Below are positions 46,095 to 57,609 of a DNA stretch of 64,000 nucleotides, piece by piece. Source of the DNA: Nemophila menziesii. Its lineage: Eukaryota > Streptophyta > Magnoliopsida > Boraginales > Hydrophyllaceae. The DNA lies in assembly GCA_029959085.1 (NCBI GenBank), contig JARWIR010000010.1, positions 20,481,001 through 20,545,000 of the forward strand, given 5' to 3'. Made by a program: the position numbers and the translations under genes. Each line of letters starts with the position of its first letter. The stretch's first letter is position 1. Below the pieces are notes generated by a model. It ran no database searches, was not told where the DNA came from, and saw only the letters and a program-made list of their open reading frames with translations.

Positions 46095-48623
46095 TGTGGG
46101 GTCTGATCACTGTCCCATCATACTTTATCAATATCAAGTTAAAAATATTAAGAATTTTTTTTTACTTTTAATCCCTTTGTGCTGCTGAAAATAAATGTTT
46201 AAACATTATTAAAAAAAGTAGTGGAAGATATTAAAAACCTAAGAAGTATACTATCCAATGTTATAAATGTTATGCTAAATATTGCTAAAAGAAAGTTGAA
46301 TAAATAGAACATAAAAAAGTTTAACAACAATAGAAAATGTATTGAAAAATATATGGATAAACTTAAAATCGTATCTAATAGTGTTACTAATAATGGGGAC
46401 CGGAATGAGTATAATGCTATAGTAAAGTTAATTGAAGAGGCTATAGATTAGAGAGGAAAAATACTGGAAAGATAAGTCAGGAATTTATGGTTAAAAAAAG
46501 GTGAGAAAAGTACTACTTAATACAATGCGTGTACTTAAAGTAGGAGAAAAAGAAAATTATAAAAAGAATTAAAAATAACAACAATGAATGGGTAGAAAAT
46601 GACTATGAAATTATAAAGGTTTCCAGTAACTATATTAATATTATTTACAGGCCTATGAAGTTTTACCAAGTGTTAGCCCTAGTGCATCATATTGTAAATA
46701 AGGAAATGAATGATAGCTTAATAAAACATGTCACCCATGATGAGGCCATAACAGATGTATGGGAGCTAGGTTTGAACAAGGCTCCTGGGCCAGATGGTTA
46801 TGCATGGATTATCTATACAACCTACATGGAAATAATATAACTAGATGTCATGAGAATCGTTAATGATTTTTGGTTAAATAATGGCACTCTAGAGCCTATA
46901 AATAAAACCTTTCGTAGCCCTCATTCCTAAAGTTGAATGTCCTGCTAAGGTGAATCAGTACAGACCTATTAGTTGTACTAATTTATTTAAAAAATCATCT
47001 CTAGAATTTTAGAAAAACAAGCTTAAACCCTTGATACCTATGATTTTTGATAAAAACAACTAGGTTTTATACTTGGAAGGAATATAAAAGAGAATATTTT
47101 AGTTTCTCATGAACTGATTCTTTATATTAAAAGGAAAAAAGATATTAAACAATATGAACTGGCTATTAAAGTTGATGTAAATAAAGCTTACTAGTTCATT
47201 GAATGGGATTTCCTTGAAATGTTTCTAATAAATGGGTTTTCACCCTAAGTGGGTAAATAGGATTATGGATTGTGTGAGATATGCAGTTCTCATAAATAGT
47301 AAAGAACACAACATATTAAAATCTACAAGAGGCATTAGGAAAGGGGGCCCTTTGTCCCTTTTCCTGTTTTGTCTTATTACACAAACTCTTAATATTTTAT
47401 GTAAATGAAAAAGTTAAAAATAATCTTTTAGATGGGTTTAAAATTGGGAGACATTTACCAACTGTCACCCACCTACTTTTTGCAGATGACAATATTTTCT
47501 TTTTAAAAGCTAATTATAAAGATATAGAGGCCTTTAATAATACGATGGATGGTTTACGCTTGAATAAAGTTAAGTGTGGTATTATTTTTAGAAATAATAC
47601 TCTTAGGCATGTAAAAATGGCTCAAAAACTACAAATGAACCAAGTTGATTGTTTAGGATCTTATTTGGGCCTTTCCACTGATTGGAACATAAATAAGAGT
47701 AGGGATTTAGACTAGTTAATAACAAGGATCCTCAAAAAATAGAAAATCGGTAAACATATTTTTTATCTGATTCAGGAAAGGAAATCTTAATTAAATCGGT
47801 TTTGCAAAGTTTACCCAACTATATCATGGCTAGCTTCTTATTACATAAGAATATTCACAACATTATTAATGACATCATTGCTCGATTACGCTAGGGTAAA
47901 AATAATTAAAAAAAGGTATACATTTTTTAAATTGGGAAACTCTGTGCTCCTCTAAATTTTTAGGAGGTTTTGGTATTAGAGAGATCAATATTGTGAATAG
48001 TGCATTTCTTGGTAAATAGTCATGGTATATCCTTCAATATCCAGAGTCTATACTTGCTAAATTACTAAAAGGTAAATATTTTCCTTTTAATTCTTTTTTG
48101 GAGTCTAAAATTGGTCATTCACCATTTGTATGGTGGAGAAATATTGTGGAAGAAGAAAGGCTTTTGAGTCCAAAAATAGATGTAAATTGTGGAATGGTTT
48201 AAACATTATTGTTCAAAAGGATATTCGGATAATGATACTCAAAGAATTATAAAACATAAGGATAACACTATTTTGTTTGTGAAAGAATTATATAACACAA
48301 ATAATAAAACTTGGAACGAAAACTTTCCTAAGGATGAATTTAGCTCTGAAAACTCTAAAATTATCCTTAATATGCCAGTTCCAACCTTTGACTATCAATA
48401 TTATTGTTATTGGGAGGAGACTCTTGATGGTAACTATTATGTTAACTGTGCTTATGCTATCATTAAAAAAATATAAAGATGAGGAGAATTTAATTCTCAA
48501 TAGTTGTGAGCCCTCTTCCTCTTATAATTTGAGTCCAAACATTTGGAAAAACATTTAGGGTATGAACTGTATCCCTAAAGTTCGAAACTGTATGTTTAAA
48601 TGCATCAAGGATAAGTTACCTAT
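46095..48623 (+). pseudogene. LINE E: 5'-truncated L1-type LINE (endonuclease end to zf-RVT)
   Basis: It starts near 46100 with GSDHCPI, the end of the endonuclease. It has 'LNKAPGPDGY' (46775), 'LIPKVECPAK..QYRPISCTN' (46920-46985), 'GIRKGGPLSLFLF' (47335), the catalytic FADD (47479-47490), and a later WKN-type zone leading to 'NCMFKCIKDKLPI' just before 48624. Many stops and frame changes. It is closely related to LINE D, same strand, and begins about 90 bp after the D tail. Its 3' end was lost with the insertion of element G. Confidence 0.85.
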
Positions 48624-50204
48624 TGATGTCTTTATTTTGGTCTAATTATATGCCCTTAGGAGACATCATTTTAGGTGATTCATTGACTGATTTGATAGAC
48701 TTTTAAGCTTATTTGGTTATATTGCGTTTTCTCTCCTTGGATTTGTATTATTTGCGTTTTAGAGCTTTTGTGCGTTAATTTATTTGTTTTTAGTGTAAAT
48801 TTCTTAGTTCCATGGATTATATGGAGCACAAGACAAGGAGGAGAAATGGGAATTAAAGTCTTAGATCGAGTGTAGAAGTCAAAGGCGAGAAAAGATGTTC
48901 CGAAAATATTAAAGAAGAGTGAAATCTGGAAGGCTGGTACAAATCACTGTTTTTGAGATACTTAGCCACTGATTCAGCCTTAGAGTCGTGAAATAAGAAT
49001 TATGCATCTTTGATTCAGGAAGTGTATTCAACTTGAACGGAGTGATTTCGAGTTTGGATGCAAAAGTTACAGCTGTTTTAGTAACAACTACACATCAGTT
49101 ACGGGATCATATATTTGGACTTGGGATTTTATTCATTTAACCTATTCCTCTTAAGTAAAAATCCTAATCCAATTTCTCCACTATAAATAAGCCTTTAGAC
49201 CTCATTATTCAGAACCTCTCATTTTATTCTGCAAATTAAATCATCCTTAGAAGAGAGCGTCCAGAGGAGAAGCAAGAGCACGAGCTGGAGAAAGTTATTC
49301 TTCCAACTACAATCATATTCAATCCTTTAATTAGGTTCTTCGTTTTATTTATGTAATTGATAATGCATACTTTATCTTTTTCTTTAGTTTTTATTTCCAT
49401 TATGAGCTAAATACTTTAAGTACTTGAGAATCGCTTTAATGGGTTGAGCCCCAATTTATTTGATTAATGTTTTCAAATTTGGGATTGAAAGATTTAATTT
49501 GAGTAATTTAGTATTGACTATTATCATGAATTTATTTACTATCTTTGAAGTCATGAATCAAAAATAGAAATTAGTAATTAAGTTATTCATTATAGTGGCG
49601 TAATGATCACCTTGATAGGGGGTGGGTTATTACGGACCTAGGTAATAGACGCGAGGTATAGGTCATTGACCCTGACGGGCTTGATTAACCTTGTAGCCAA
49701 TTGGGAAAAGACTTGAACATTCTAAGGTAGCTTATAATCACCCTGACGAGATTTGTAATACCCTAGGATATCTCCTAAGTCCACCCTGACGGGGGTTAGG
49801 AGAAACTCGAATCCCGACTAATACCAAATCCCGATTCAACCCTTAAACGAAAGCATTGATTAAGTAGATTTAGGTGAAACTCTTGCGAAACTCAAGTACC
49901 ATTCTCATTCTTGCGTCTACTCATATTTACTTTACTTGCATCTTATTTATTTGCATTAGCTAAATTAGTATTTTACTTTATTTTTACTTTAGTCTTTAAA
50001 CAAAAACCCAACAAATATTTATCCATTTACTTTTCGTGTCATATAACAATTATCCTCTCTTATTGCATAACATTTTAAGTCATATCCATTCCGTCCCTGA
50101 GATCAAAATCCCGTTTATCGAATATTACTTGGATGATCAGTACACTTGTGGTACGTGTCTTTACTCTTTAGGGGTGTTATATTATAACACACCTAAAGAC
50201 AACA
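48624..50204 (+). mobile_element. 5' LTR of element G (B-related)
   Basis: 1581 bp, TGATGTCTTT..AAGACAACA. Outer arms TGATGTCT (48624-48631) and AGACATCA (48661-48668). TATAAATA at 49182-49189. CCCTGACGGG-type motifs near 49609, 49671, 49740 and 49784. The left flank CCTAT has no partner because the element is truncated on the right. Confidence 0.85.
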
Positions 50205-50210
50205 AGTTTT

Positions 50211-50228
50211 TGGCGCCGCTGTCGAGGA
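50211..50228 (+). other. primer binding site of element G
   Basis: TGGCGCCGCTGTCGAGGA, Asp-tRNA type with two differences from the element B version. Confidence 0.85.
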
Positions 50229-50369
50229 CTGTATCGTGTGACCACGGTGTTATCTGCATGTGATTTAGTTGTTATTTTTATTTTATTTTTCAGTATTACG
50301 CTTGTCTTTGTTTTTGTTTTGTTTTATAGGTTCTTTATTTAGGTAATGATCAAGAAATTTTATTAAAAG

Positions 50370-50666
50370 ATGTATAGAGGACATTAACCAAATCCCGGTC
50401 CATTTGACTATTGGGAAGACTCTTCGGGACAACAACAATGGGGTAGTGCACATAACTATCAGCAAGATCAAAGATGGAACATTCAACAACCTGCACAAAT
50501 AACAATCGTTGATTTGAATGATTTACCTGCTAAATACATGCGCGATTGCGAGGAAAGCAGTGCCAAATTACAACAACAACTAGACAAATTTATTGCCAAT
50601 AGTAAAAATTCCAAAACTTTGGAAACTTTTGTGGAGTACCTAGAGAATGTTCGATTCGTGCAATAA
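50370..50666 (+). pseudogene. gag-like fragment of element G
   Basis: ATG at 50370 with TAA at codon 6 (50385-50387), then open to 50666. The N-terminus (PNPGPFDYWEDSSGQQQWG) is nearly the same as that of the element B protein. The middle is Gln/Asn-rich, then a helical DKFIANSKN stretch. Beyond 50666 the element is lost and foldback-type sequence begins. Confidence 0.65.
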
Positions 50667-50720
50667 ATTTGTCAAATTTGATAAAAAAATTATTGACAAA
50701 TTTATTGCCAATAGTAAAAA
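50583..50720. repeat. 26-bp direct repeat across the G truncation point
   Basis: A 26-bp sequence starting GACAAATTTATTGCCAATAG is at 50583-50608 and 50695-50720, 112 bp apart. One copy is inside the gag remnant and the other is in the flanking DNA. It looks like a repair or slippage footprint. Confidence 0.75.
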
Positions 50721-50724
50721 ATAT

Positions 50725-52155
50725 ATTTATGTAATAGTGTTACACAAAAAATCATAGAATCAATTAAAACATTCCTATTGGCAATAAATCAAAATCAAAA
50801 AACAATTGGTTTGTGTATTCATCTGATACACAAAATCACAGACTGAAAAGAGCATGACTAAAAGGGATTATTACGTGATTTTGTGTGTTGATGTTATACA
50901 CAAACGTTTGTTTTGTGTATTAGATCAACACACAAAATAATAAAAAGGGTTGATAAAAGGATAATACATCAAGATAGTAAAAAATAAGTAAAAATTGGAT
51001 ATATGCAATTAATTAATAAAGAGAAAAAATGGTTTTGTTAAATATATGAATGTTTGAATTGATTCTATGATTTTGTGTGTTACACTATTACATAAATATA
51101 TATTTTGTGTATTGTAAGAACACATAAAACAGAATATCGAAATTTAAAAATAAAAAAATTAAAAAAATTTGCTGATGTAAAAGTATGACCAATGGGGTTT
51201 TCAAATGTTATATTTGGAAACTCGAAAGTAAAAATAGATTAAATGGCAACATCAATGGTATTTTTGAAGACTCTCCATATATAGAGATAGAGACTTCATA
51301 TGTATAAATTTTGTCAAATATAGTTAAATGTATACATATTTGGCATTTGTCAAATTACAAAAGATAAAGATTTAATATGAAAAAAGTAAAATAAAAAATA
51401 AAAATAGATTTATTCATTGGTCATCCAAAGAAAGTTTATTTATATATATAGGGTAATAATCTAATGGACTATTTTAGTGGGTTTGATTATAATCGGTTTT
51501 GAGATTAGAAAAATTATTATGGGCTGAATTAGATTGGATTATTACGGTAAATTAGTATATGGTAGATTAAAGAGATTTATTTATTTTAAATTAAAAAAAA
51601 TTAAGTAGTCAATTAACTGATTGAAAAATAAATTAGATTAGTGTGGTTTAATAAATTAAAATAGTATGGATTTAAGTAATTAAATAATTATATTACGTTT
51701 TATTTATTTATATAGGTGATATGATTTATTTAATGAGATAATTTTTAAGTTTTAGTTTTGAAATTATATAAATAATTAAATGAAATCAAATATAAAAAAA
51801 TTAAACATAATTTTAAATTTAAGTATAATTTTTAAATTAAACATAAGTTTTTCAACAAATTTTTAAATTATATAGTGGTGGGGTGGGGTGTTGGGTTGGT
51901 GGTGGGGGTGGGGTGGTGTGGTGTTGGTGGTGTGAGGGTGAGGTGTTGGGGTGGGGGTGGGATAAGGAAGGTGGTGAAAAAATTATATAATAAATTATGA
52001 AGATAATAAGAATTAAATGATATATAATTAATAGGTTTATCGATATTTTTGTAATCTTCCAAATTTTTGTTCTTATTTGAGAATTAACTTGTACTTGTAG
52101 TTAATTAGGAATAATTTCACTCTCCGTATAATGAATTAGGCGTTTTCCAAAAAAA
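50725..52155. mobile_element. partial copy of the foldback element (right-arm type)
   Basis: Direct match of 50812-51160 to 54600-55410 (without the hAT insertion there) and of about 51960-52100 to about 55960-56090. It includes TTTTGTGTATT..ACACAAAAT palindromic motifs and a GT-rich stretch (about 51870-51960). Between these (51170-51850) the sequence is AT-rich without features. Confidence 0.6.
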
Positions 52156-52429
52156 ATATTGAAGTACAATTAATTTTTTTAAATAAAATAAAGATAGCGT
52201 AGAATAAAGGGATTATTCTCAATTAATTACGAAATCTCAAATTCTATTTCTAATAAAAAGGAAAAATTTAGTTTAAAGGAATAATTCTCAATTGAACACT
52301 TTTGTCATATTTACCATCCACCGCTATTACCTTTAATATTATTTTAATTATTTATTTATATTTATTTATATTTATAATATTCATAATATAATATTTTTAT
52401 TTATTTTCTTTTCTTTTTATTTTAAAATC

Positions 52430-52720
52430 CGACCACCTCCACCGACCAATACCACCACCTTATGGATTTACCAGCGACTATCACCACACCTCATACATTC
52501 TCCACCAACCACCACCACCACCATCACAACTATCACCACCTCATGCATCTACCACCACCACCACCACGTGGATCCACCACCAACACCACCACCACCTCCT
52601 CATGCATTTACCACCACCACCAACATCTCCATTATTCTCCATTGATCACCACCACCTTCGTCCATAAAAAACCACCAACTTGTCCCGTCACCGCCATCAC
52701 CACTAATCACCACTAACTAA
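52430..52720. repeat. ACC-rich minisatellite in the left arm
   Basis: Irregular (ACC)n/(CAC)n runs. The resulting open frame (His/Thr/Pro-rich) has no gene signals, and its mirror image in the right arm (55720-55940) also opens a Gly/Val-rich frame; both are repeat artefacts. Confidence 0.85.
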
Positions 52721-52931
52721 TTCCATCACACGCGCGCGTCCGTGGAATTTTTTAAAGAAATTTCATAACTTTTTCTAAAAAAATCAAAAGAATAAATAAA
52801 AAACAAACATATTCTGACTAGGCAAATTAATATTACGTCTATTAATTGTTTTTTATATTTAATTTTTTTGATTTCTTTTGAATTTTTTTATTTTTTAATT
52901 TTGTATTCTATTTTATGTGTTGCTATAATAT

Positions 52932-53075
52932 ATACAAAAAAGAGGGTCAGCCAACTGGCCATAACTTGCTATTTCTGTAGCACTTACCTGGGGTATGCAT
53001 ACGGAGGCTTGCATATTCCCAGGGGATTATTCGTCGTGTGTGCAAGCTGGCCCTGACCACCCACATACAAGAAAG
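52932..53075 (-). mobile_element. SINE-like insertion with 11-bp TSD
   Basis: Flanks ATACAAAAAAG (52932-52942) and ATACAAGAAAG (53065-53075) form a TSD with one mismatch, and the 122-bp insert is absent from the paired right arm. On minus the insert begins GTGGGTGGTCAGGGCCAGC, followed by TTGCACACACGACGA, similar to the 5' region of a widespread plant SINE type as I remember it. Short and without a clear pol III box set, so the family is tentative. Confidence 0.55.
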
Positions 53076-53839
53076 TACAGAAAATAGATTTTCCAATTCC
53101 ACCAGACGTGCGTGTCCGTGAATTAAAAAAAAATCATAATTAATTCCAAAAAAATTAAAAATTACATTTTTGGACGGGGTAATTTCATATCTACACCATC
53201 AAATTTTTTCGATTTAGTATATTTTAAAATTTCAATATTCAGTTTTATGTGTTCCTAATATAAACAAAAATATATTAATGTATTCTTGTAACACACAAAA
53301 TCATAGCATCTATCTAATGCATTCCCTTATTTAACAAAATTATTTTTTTCTCTTTATTAATCGCATATACCCTATTTTCACTCGTTTTTAACTATCTTTA
53401 TGTATTATCTGTTTGTCCAACCCCTTTTTGTTATTTTTTGTATGATGTAATACACAAAACATTCATTTGTGTATTACAAAAACACATAAATTCACTTTTT
53501 CTCTTTAGTCAAGCCCCTTCCTAACTGTGATTTTGTGTATCACATGAACACATACACCGACTGTTTTGTATAATGATGTAATACAGAAAAAATAAAAGAG
53601 AATGCGTAGATATAGGATTATATGTATTTTTTATTTGTTGTATTCATGTAACACACCAAATGACACATCTAGTCTTAATCTTTAATATGTGATTTTATGT
53701 GTTACAAGTATACATAAAAATTAGTTTTGTGTAATATTGTAACACACAAAATGACAAACCACATCACACTAGTCCTTTATCTTCTTCTATGGGCTTTGTG
53801 TATCCTTGTAATACACAAAACTCAAATTTGTATTTTTTT

Positions 53840-54530
53840 TCTTCTTTAATAGTGTTTTTTTTTAGGGTTTATGGGTTTAGAGCTTAGGTTTATTTGGATT
53901 AGTGTTTTTAGGTTTAGGATTTAGGTTTTTAGGGTTTGTTTTTATTAAGGTTAGGGATTATGGGTTTAAGGTTTAGGGACTAGGGACTAGGGTTTATGGT
54001 TTTCTAGTTTTATACTTTAATAAAAATAATTTTAGTTCTATCTAGTAACTTTTTTTTACCATCTTTAGGTTAGGGTTTAGGATTTTTAGGGTTTAGGGTT
54101 AGCATTTTAGGATTTTAATAATACACAAAAGTCAGTATTGTGTAGCACTAGATGACACAAAATGATAGAGCCCATCATACAAGTTTTATTCCCGGAACAC
54201 ACAAAATTCAGTTTTTTATTTCCGGAACACATAAAATCACATACCCCATCATATTAGTCTTTTTTCTTCTTTTAGTCTTTAGGCTCTAGGGTTCTCAGGT
54301 TAGGGTTATTGTTTTTAGATTTAAGATTTAGGGTTTGGGATTTAGCGTTTTAACTTTAGGGTTTCAGATTTAGGGTTTGGGGTTAAGGTGGGAGATTTTA
54401 GATTTGGGGCTACGGTTTTCAGGCTACGGTTTAGAGTTTATATGGGCTTGGGTTTAGAGTTTATTGATTTAAGGTTTTCTAGTTTTTAGGGTTGAGCTTT
54501 TATGGTTTTTAGTGTTGAAATTTTTTGATT
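53840..54530. repeat. degenerate telomere-like (TTTAGGG) repeats
   Basis: Dozens of TTTAGGG, TTAGGGTTT, TTTAGGATT and TTTGGGGTT variants, all in the same orientation, in two blocks split by a short TGTGTA-type segment (54115-54250). Plant telomeres use TTTAGGG. Here the array is internal and heavily mutated. Confidence 0.75.
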
Positions 54531-54756
54531 TTTTTTGTTTAGAGTCTCCGACGCTAAAGTAATAGACACCGGTTTTTTTCTATGTATTACATCATTACAC
54601 AAAATAGTCGGTTTATGTGTTCAAGTGATACACAAAATCACAAACTAAAGAGGACGTGACTAAAAGGGAATCCATGATTTTGTGTGTGGCTGTAATACAC
54701 AAGTTATTGTTTTGTGTATTACATCAACACACAAATTAATAGAAAGGGATTAGACA

Positions 54757-55227
54757 CAGGGGTGGAGCCATGTTATGGGTGGGGGAGGGGGCATTCCCCC
54801 CTCCCTTGATTTTTCAAAAAAAAAATTGCTATTAATAAAAAAAATATAATTATAAGCTTTGGCCCCCTGGTTTTTCTAAATTGTTATTTTGGCCTCGCCT
54901 AATTTTTAAAATTTATATATTTGATCTATAATTATTTTAAAAATATAGATATTTTGTTTTTTTATTATAATGAAATATTATTTCTTATTATATAGAAATT
55001 TATAGTGTTAATAATTTTAAAAAATTAGTTCATGGACTTGTAGTGCAAATTTTACATAAAATAGGGACATTTAGTGAAAGTTTGTATAATATAAGGACCA
55101 ATTTTGCAATTTTTGCATAATATATGGACCTATAATGTAAATAGGTTAGAACAAAATTCAGGGACATTTCCCCTAACCCCCTTGCCCCCCCCCCCCCCCC
55201 CTAACAAAAAATCTTGGCTCCGCCCCT
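54757..55227. mobile_element. hAT-type MITE in the foldback right arm
   Basis: Ends CAGGGGTGGAGCCA and GGCTCCGCCCCT are inverted. Flanks with ATTAGAC and ATTGGAC resemble an 8-bp TSD with a mismatch. The paralogous arm at about 50960 lacks the insertion, which confirms the boundaries. A 17-C run (55185-55201) and ~36-bp repeats like those at 14715-14890 lie inside. Confidence 0.8.
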
Positions 55228-56349
55228 AATTGGACGAAAAGAGAATACATCAAGATAGTTAAAAACAAGTAGAATATGGTATAAGCGATCAATAAAGAGT
55301 AAAAAATGATTTTATTACAAAAAGAGAATGTTTTAGATTGATTCCATGATAAATATATTTTTGTGTATTGTTGGAACACATAAAACTGAATATCAAAATT
55401 AAAAATAAAAAATAGAAAAAATTAACAAATATAGATATGAACTTGCCTGTCCAAAAATACAATTTTTTAGAATTTTTTGGAGTTAATTATGATTGAAAAA
55501 AATCACGGACTCGCGCGTGTTGTGTAATTGGCAAATATATTTTATGTGTTATAGCAACCCATTAAACGGAATATCGAAATTAGAAAACCAAAAAAGAATC
55601 AAAAAAATTCATAGACGTAAATATTAATTTGTCTCGTCCAAAACTGTAATTTTTTCTGATTTTTTTTAGAATTAGTTATATATTTTTTTAAAGAAATTCA
55701 CAGATGCGCGCGTGTGATGGATTTAGTTGGTGGAAATTTATGGTGATGGAACTAGTCGGTGGTGGTTATCGACGAAGATGGTGGTGGTCGGTGGAGAATA
55801 ATTATGGCGGTGGTGGTGGTGGTGGGAGTGGGGGTGGTTGCAGTGGGAGTGATGGTGGTGGTGGGGGTAGGGGTGTAGTGGTTGTGGTAGAGGTGATGGT
55901 GGTGGGGTGGTGGTGAGGGTGGTGGTGGTAAATGGTGGCGGTAGGACTTTAAAATAAAAAGAAAATTAATAGATAAATATCATATAATAAATGATAGATA
56001 TTATAAAAATTAAATGGTATATAATTAAAATAATAATTAATAGGTTTATGGGTATTTTTGTAATCTTCTATTTTTTTATTATAATTAAAAATTAATCTTA
56101 TAATTAAAAATTAATCTTATAATTATAATTAATTAAAATAATTTATTTTCTGTGTAATTAACTAAGTGTTGTCTTTAAAATAAAATTATCTTAAGATAAT
56201 ATCATTTTAGAATGTCATTTAATAAACTTAGAACTTGGTAAGGGTCATCTCACGAATCACGTCAATTAAAAATTCTTACAAATATGTTTCACTTCTCGAT
56301 ATGTCAATGTGCTTAATTTCTTATTTGTTAAAGTCTAGTTTGGGATTAG

Positions 56350-56545
56350 TTTGTGGTTTATGTTTCTAATTTCTTATCTATTAAGTCCAGCAAGGAGAAG
56401 ATAGGGGCTTGGATCATGATTATTTCACTCATAATCCTGTGGAGAACGATATAACTGTACTTATCAATTATATTTGTTACCAATCCGTACGCTGCGGATA
56501 GTCACTTTTTCCAGTGTTGATTTATTATATTACACCTGGGGAGGC
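56350..56545 (+). other. fragment of the late part of an Athila-like LTR
   Basis: CCTGTGGAGAACGATATAAC, then ACTTATC and CCGTACGCTGCGGATAG, are colinear with the corresponding part of the C1 LTR (6600-6700, inverted). It ends near ACACCTGGGG. No other LTR sequence remains. The preceding stretch 56196-56349 shows nothing. Confidence 0.5.
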
Positions 56546-56670
56546 TCAAGTACTCAGTAAAATTATTGAGTAAGTTTCCCATACTTAGTAAAAACTACTG
56601 AGTAAGTTTCTCATGCTCAGTAAAACTATTGAGTATGGTTCACATTCTAAGTAAAAAGACCTGAGTATTA
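56546..56670. repeat. palindromic TACTCAGTAAAA..ACTGAGTA array 1
   Basis: Four units of about 30 bp, each a near-palindrome of the type ACTCAGTAAAATTATTGAGT, at the left edge of the MULE region. Confidence 0.8.
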
Positions 56671-56689
56671 TAAACCACCTATGAATTAT

Positions 56690-57400
56690 ATTAAATATTT
56701 CATGTGTTATAGATGAAATGCTGGTGATGTTGGATGAGGAGTATGGGCATGGGAAGAGCGTTGGAAAACACAAAGTCACATTTCAATCGGCCACCTACTT
56801 GGTAAGTAACTCAGATCCTTTTGGAAAAAACCTATTTTTATAATACAATAAAAGGATACTAAGTTTTACTACAAATTTGAACAACACTACATTGAAAAAG
56901 GCATGGCAGAACCGATCAGTGTATTTGTAACCGAAGTCTTCAGAAGAAATAACACAAAATACGATTATACACTTTTGCTCGTCTATTTAGAAGACTGAAC
57001 AAGTGGGATTCATTGTAGCTTAATAGTATATAACATAATCTATAAGTCGTTAAATCATTACAACTCAATAGTCCTGAAAGGCAAAGGCTTTATCAGTAAG
57101 AAAACAAAAACAGTTGTGCAAAGGTACAAAGATTACATGGTCACCAAAGTGTTGAAAGTAGAAGATCTAAATTTTCAAGAGCCATACATCTTAACAAACA
57201 AACACTCACCTCAAAAAGTACAAGTGAGAGTAGATTTTGGAGTCTTTGTTCTTTTATGGGTAAAGTACTATTACAGAATAGGTGGCTTGGCAAACTACTC
57301 TTACAAACCAACAACGATTAATTAGATGAGGGAAACTATAGTCAGGTAGTTCTTGCATCACAAGAAATATTCATAGACAATAGAACTAGACTAAGGAATT
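56690..57400 (+). pseudogene. Ulp1-type cysteine protease-like remnant linked to the MULE
   Basis: Plus-strand frames include 'YDYTLLLVYLED' (about 56960) and 'RVDFGVFVLLWVKYYYRIGG' (about 57233-57292). Spacing and context match the H-W..L..(I/V) and D-C-G-V-F-V blocks of Ulp1/C48 proteases, which known plant MULE groups carry (Kaonashi-type). The catalytic Cys position is Phe here and the His position is Tyr or lost, so no activity is expected. Stops interrupt it. The call rests on short motifs plus position beside a MULE transposase. Confidence 0.45.
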
Positions 57401-57609
57401 ATTTAAAGATGTGTATTGATTGGTAGACTAAATTATCTATGTAATGTGGCGTGACTTTTAAAATATTCTGTTGTGTAATTAAATTTTGAGGATGGATATT
57501 ATATTTCATGGATGGATTATAATATAGTGTATATTTTCCAAGTAAACTATTAAAAATTGCAGTCTGTGAATGTATGCACAAAAAATCATTCAGTAAAATG
57601 CAGTCTTAA

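Larger units (their letters stand above)
52160..56195. mobile_element. foldback-like element with ~1.4-kb inverted arms
   Basis: The left arm (about 52160-53600) and right arm (about 54580-56195) are imperfect inverted copies. ACC-rich repeats at 52430-52720 face GGT-rich repeats at 55720-55940. The ACGCGCGCGTCCGTG segment near 52730 faces GCGCGCGTGTGATGG near 55705. The CAGTTTTATGTGTTCC block near 53240 faces its inverse near 55375. The middle (53840-54530) is telomere-like. Exact termini and TSD were not resolved. No coding capacity is supported. Confidence 0.6.

Noticed and set aside
52462..52716. His/Thr/Pro-rich frame, and the Gly/Val-rich frame at 55704-55916
   Set aside because: They are mirror products of ACC and GGT minisatellites in the inverted arms.
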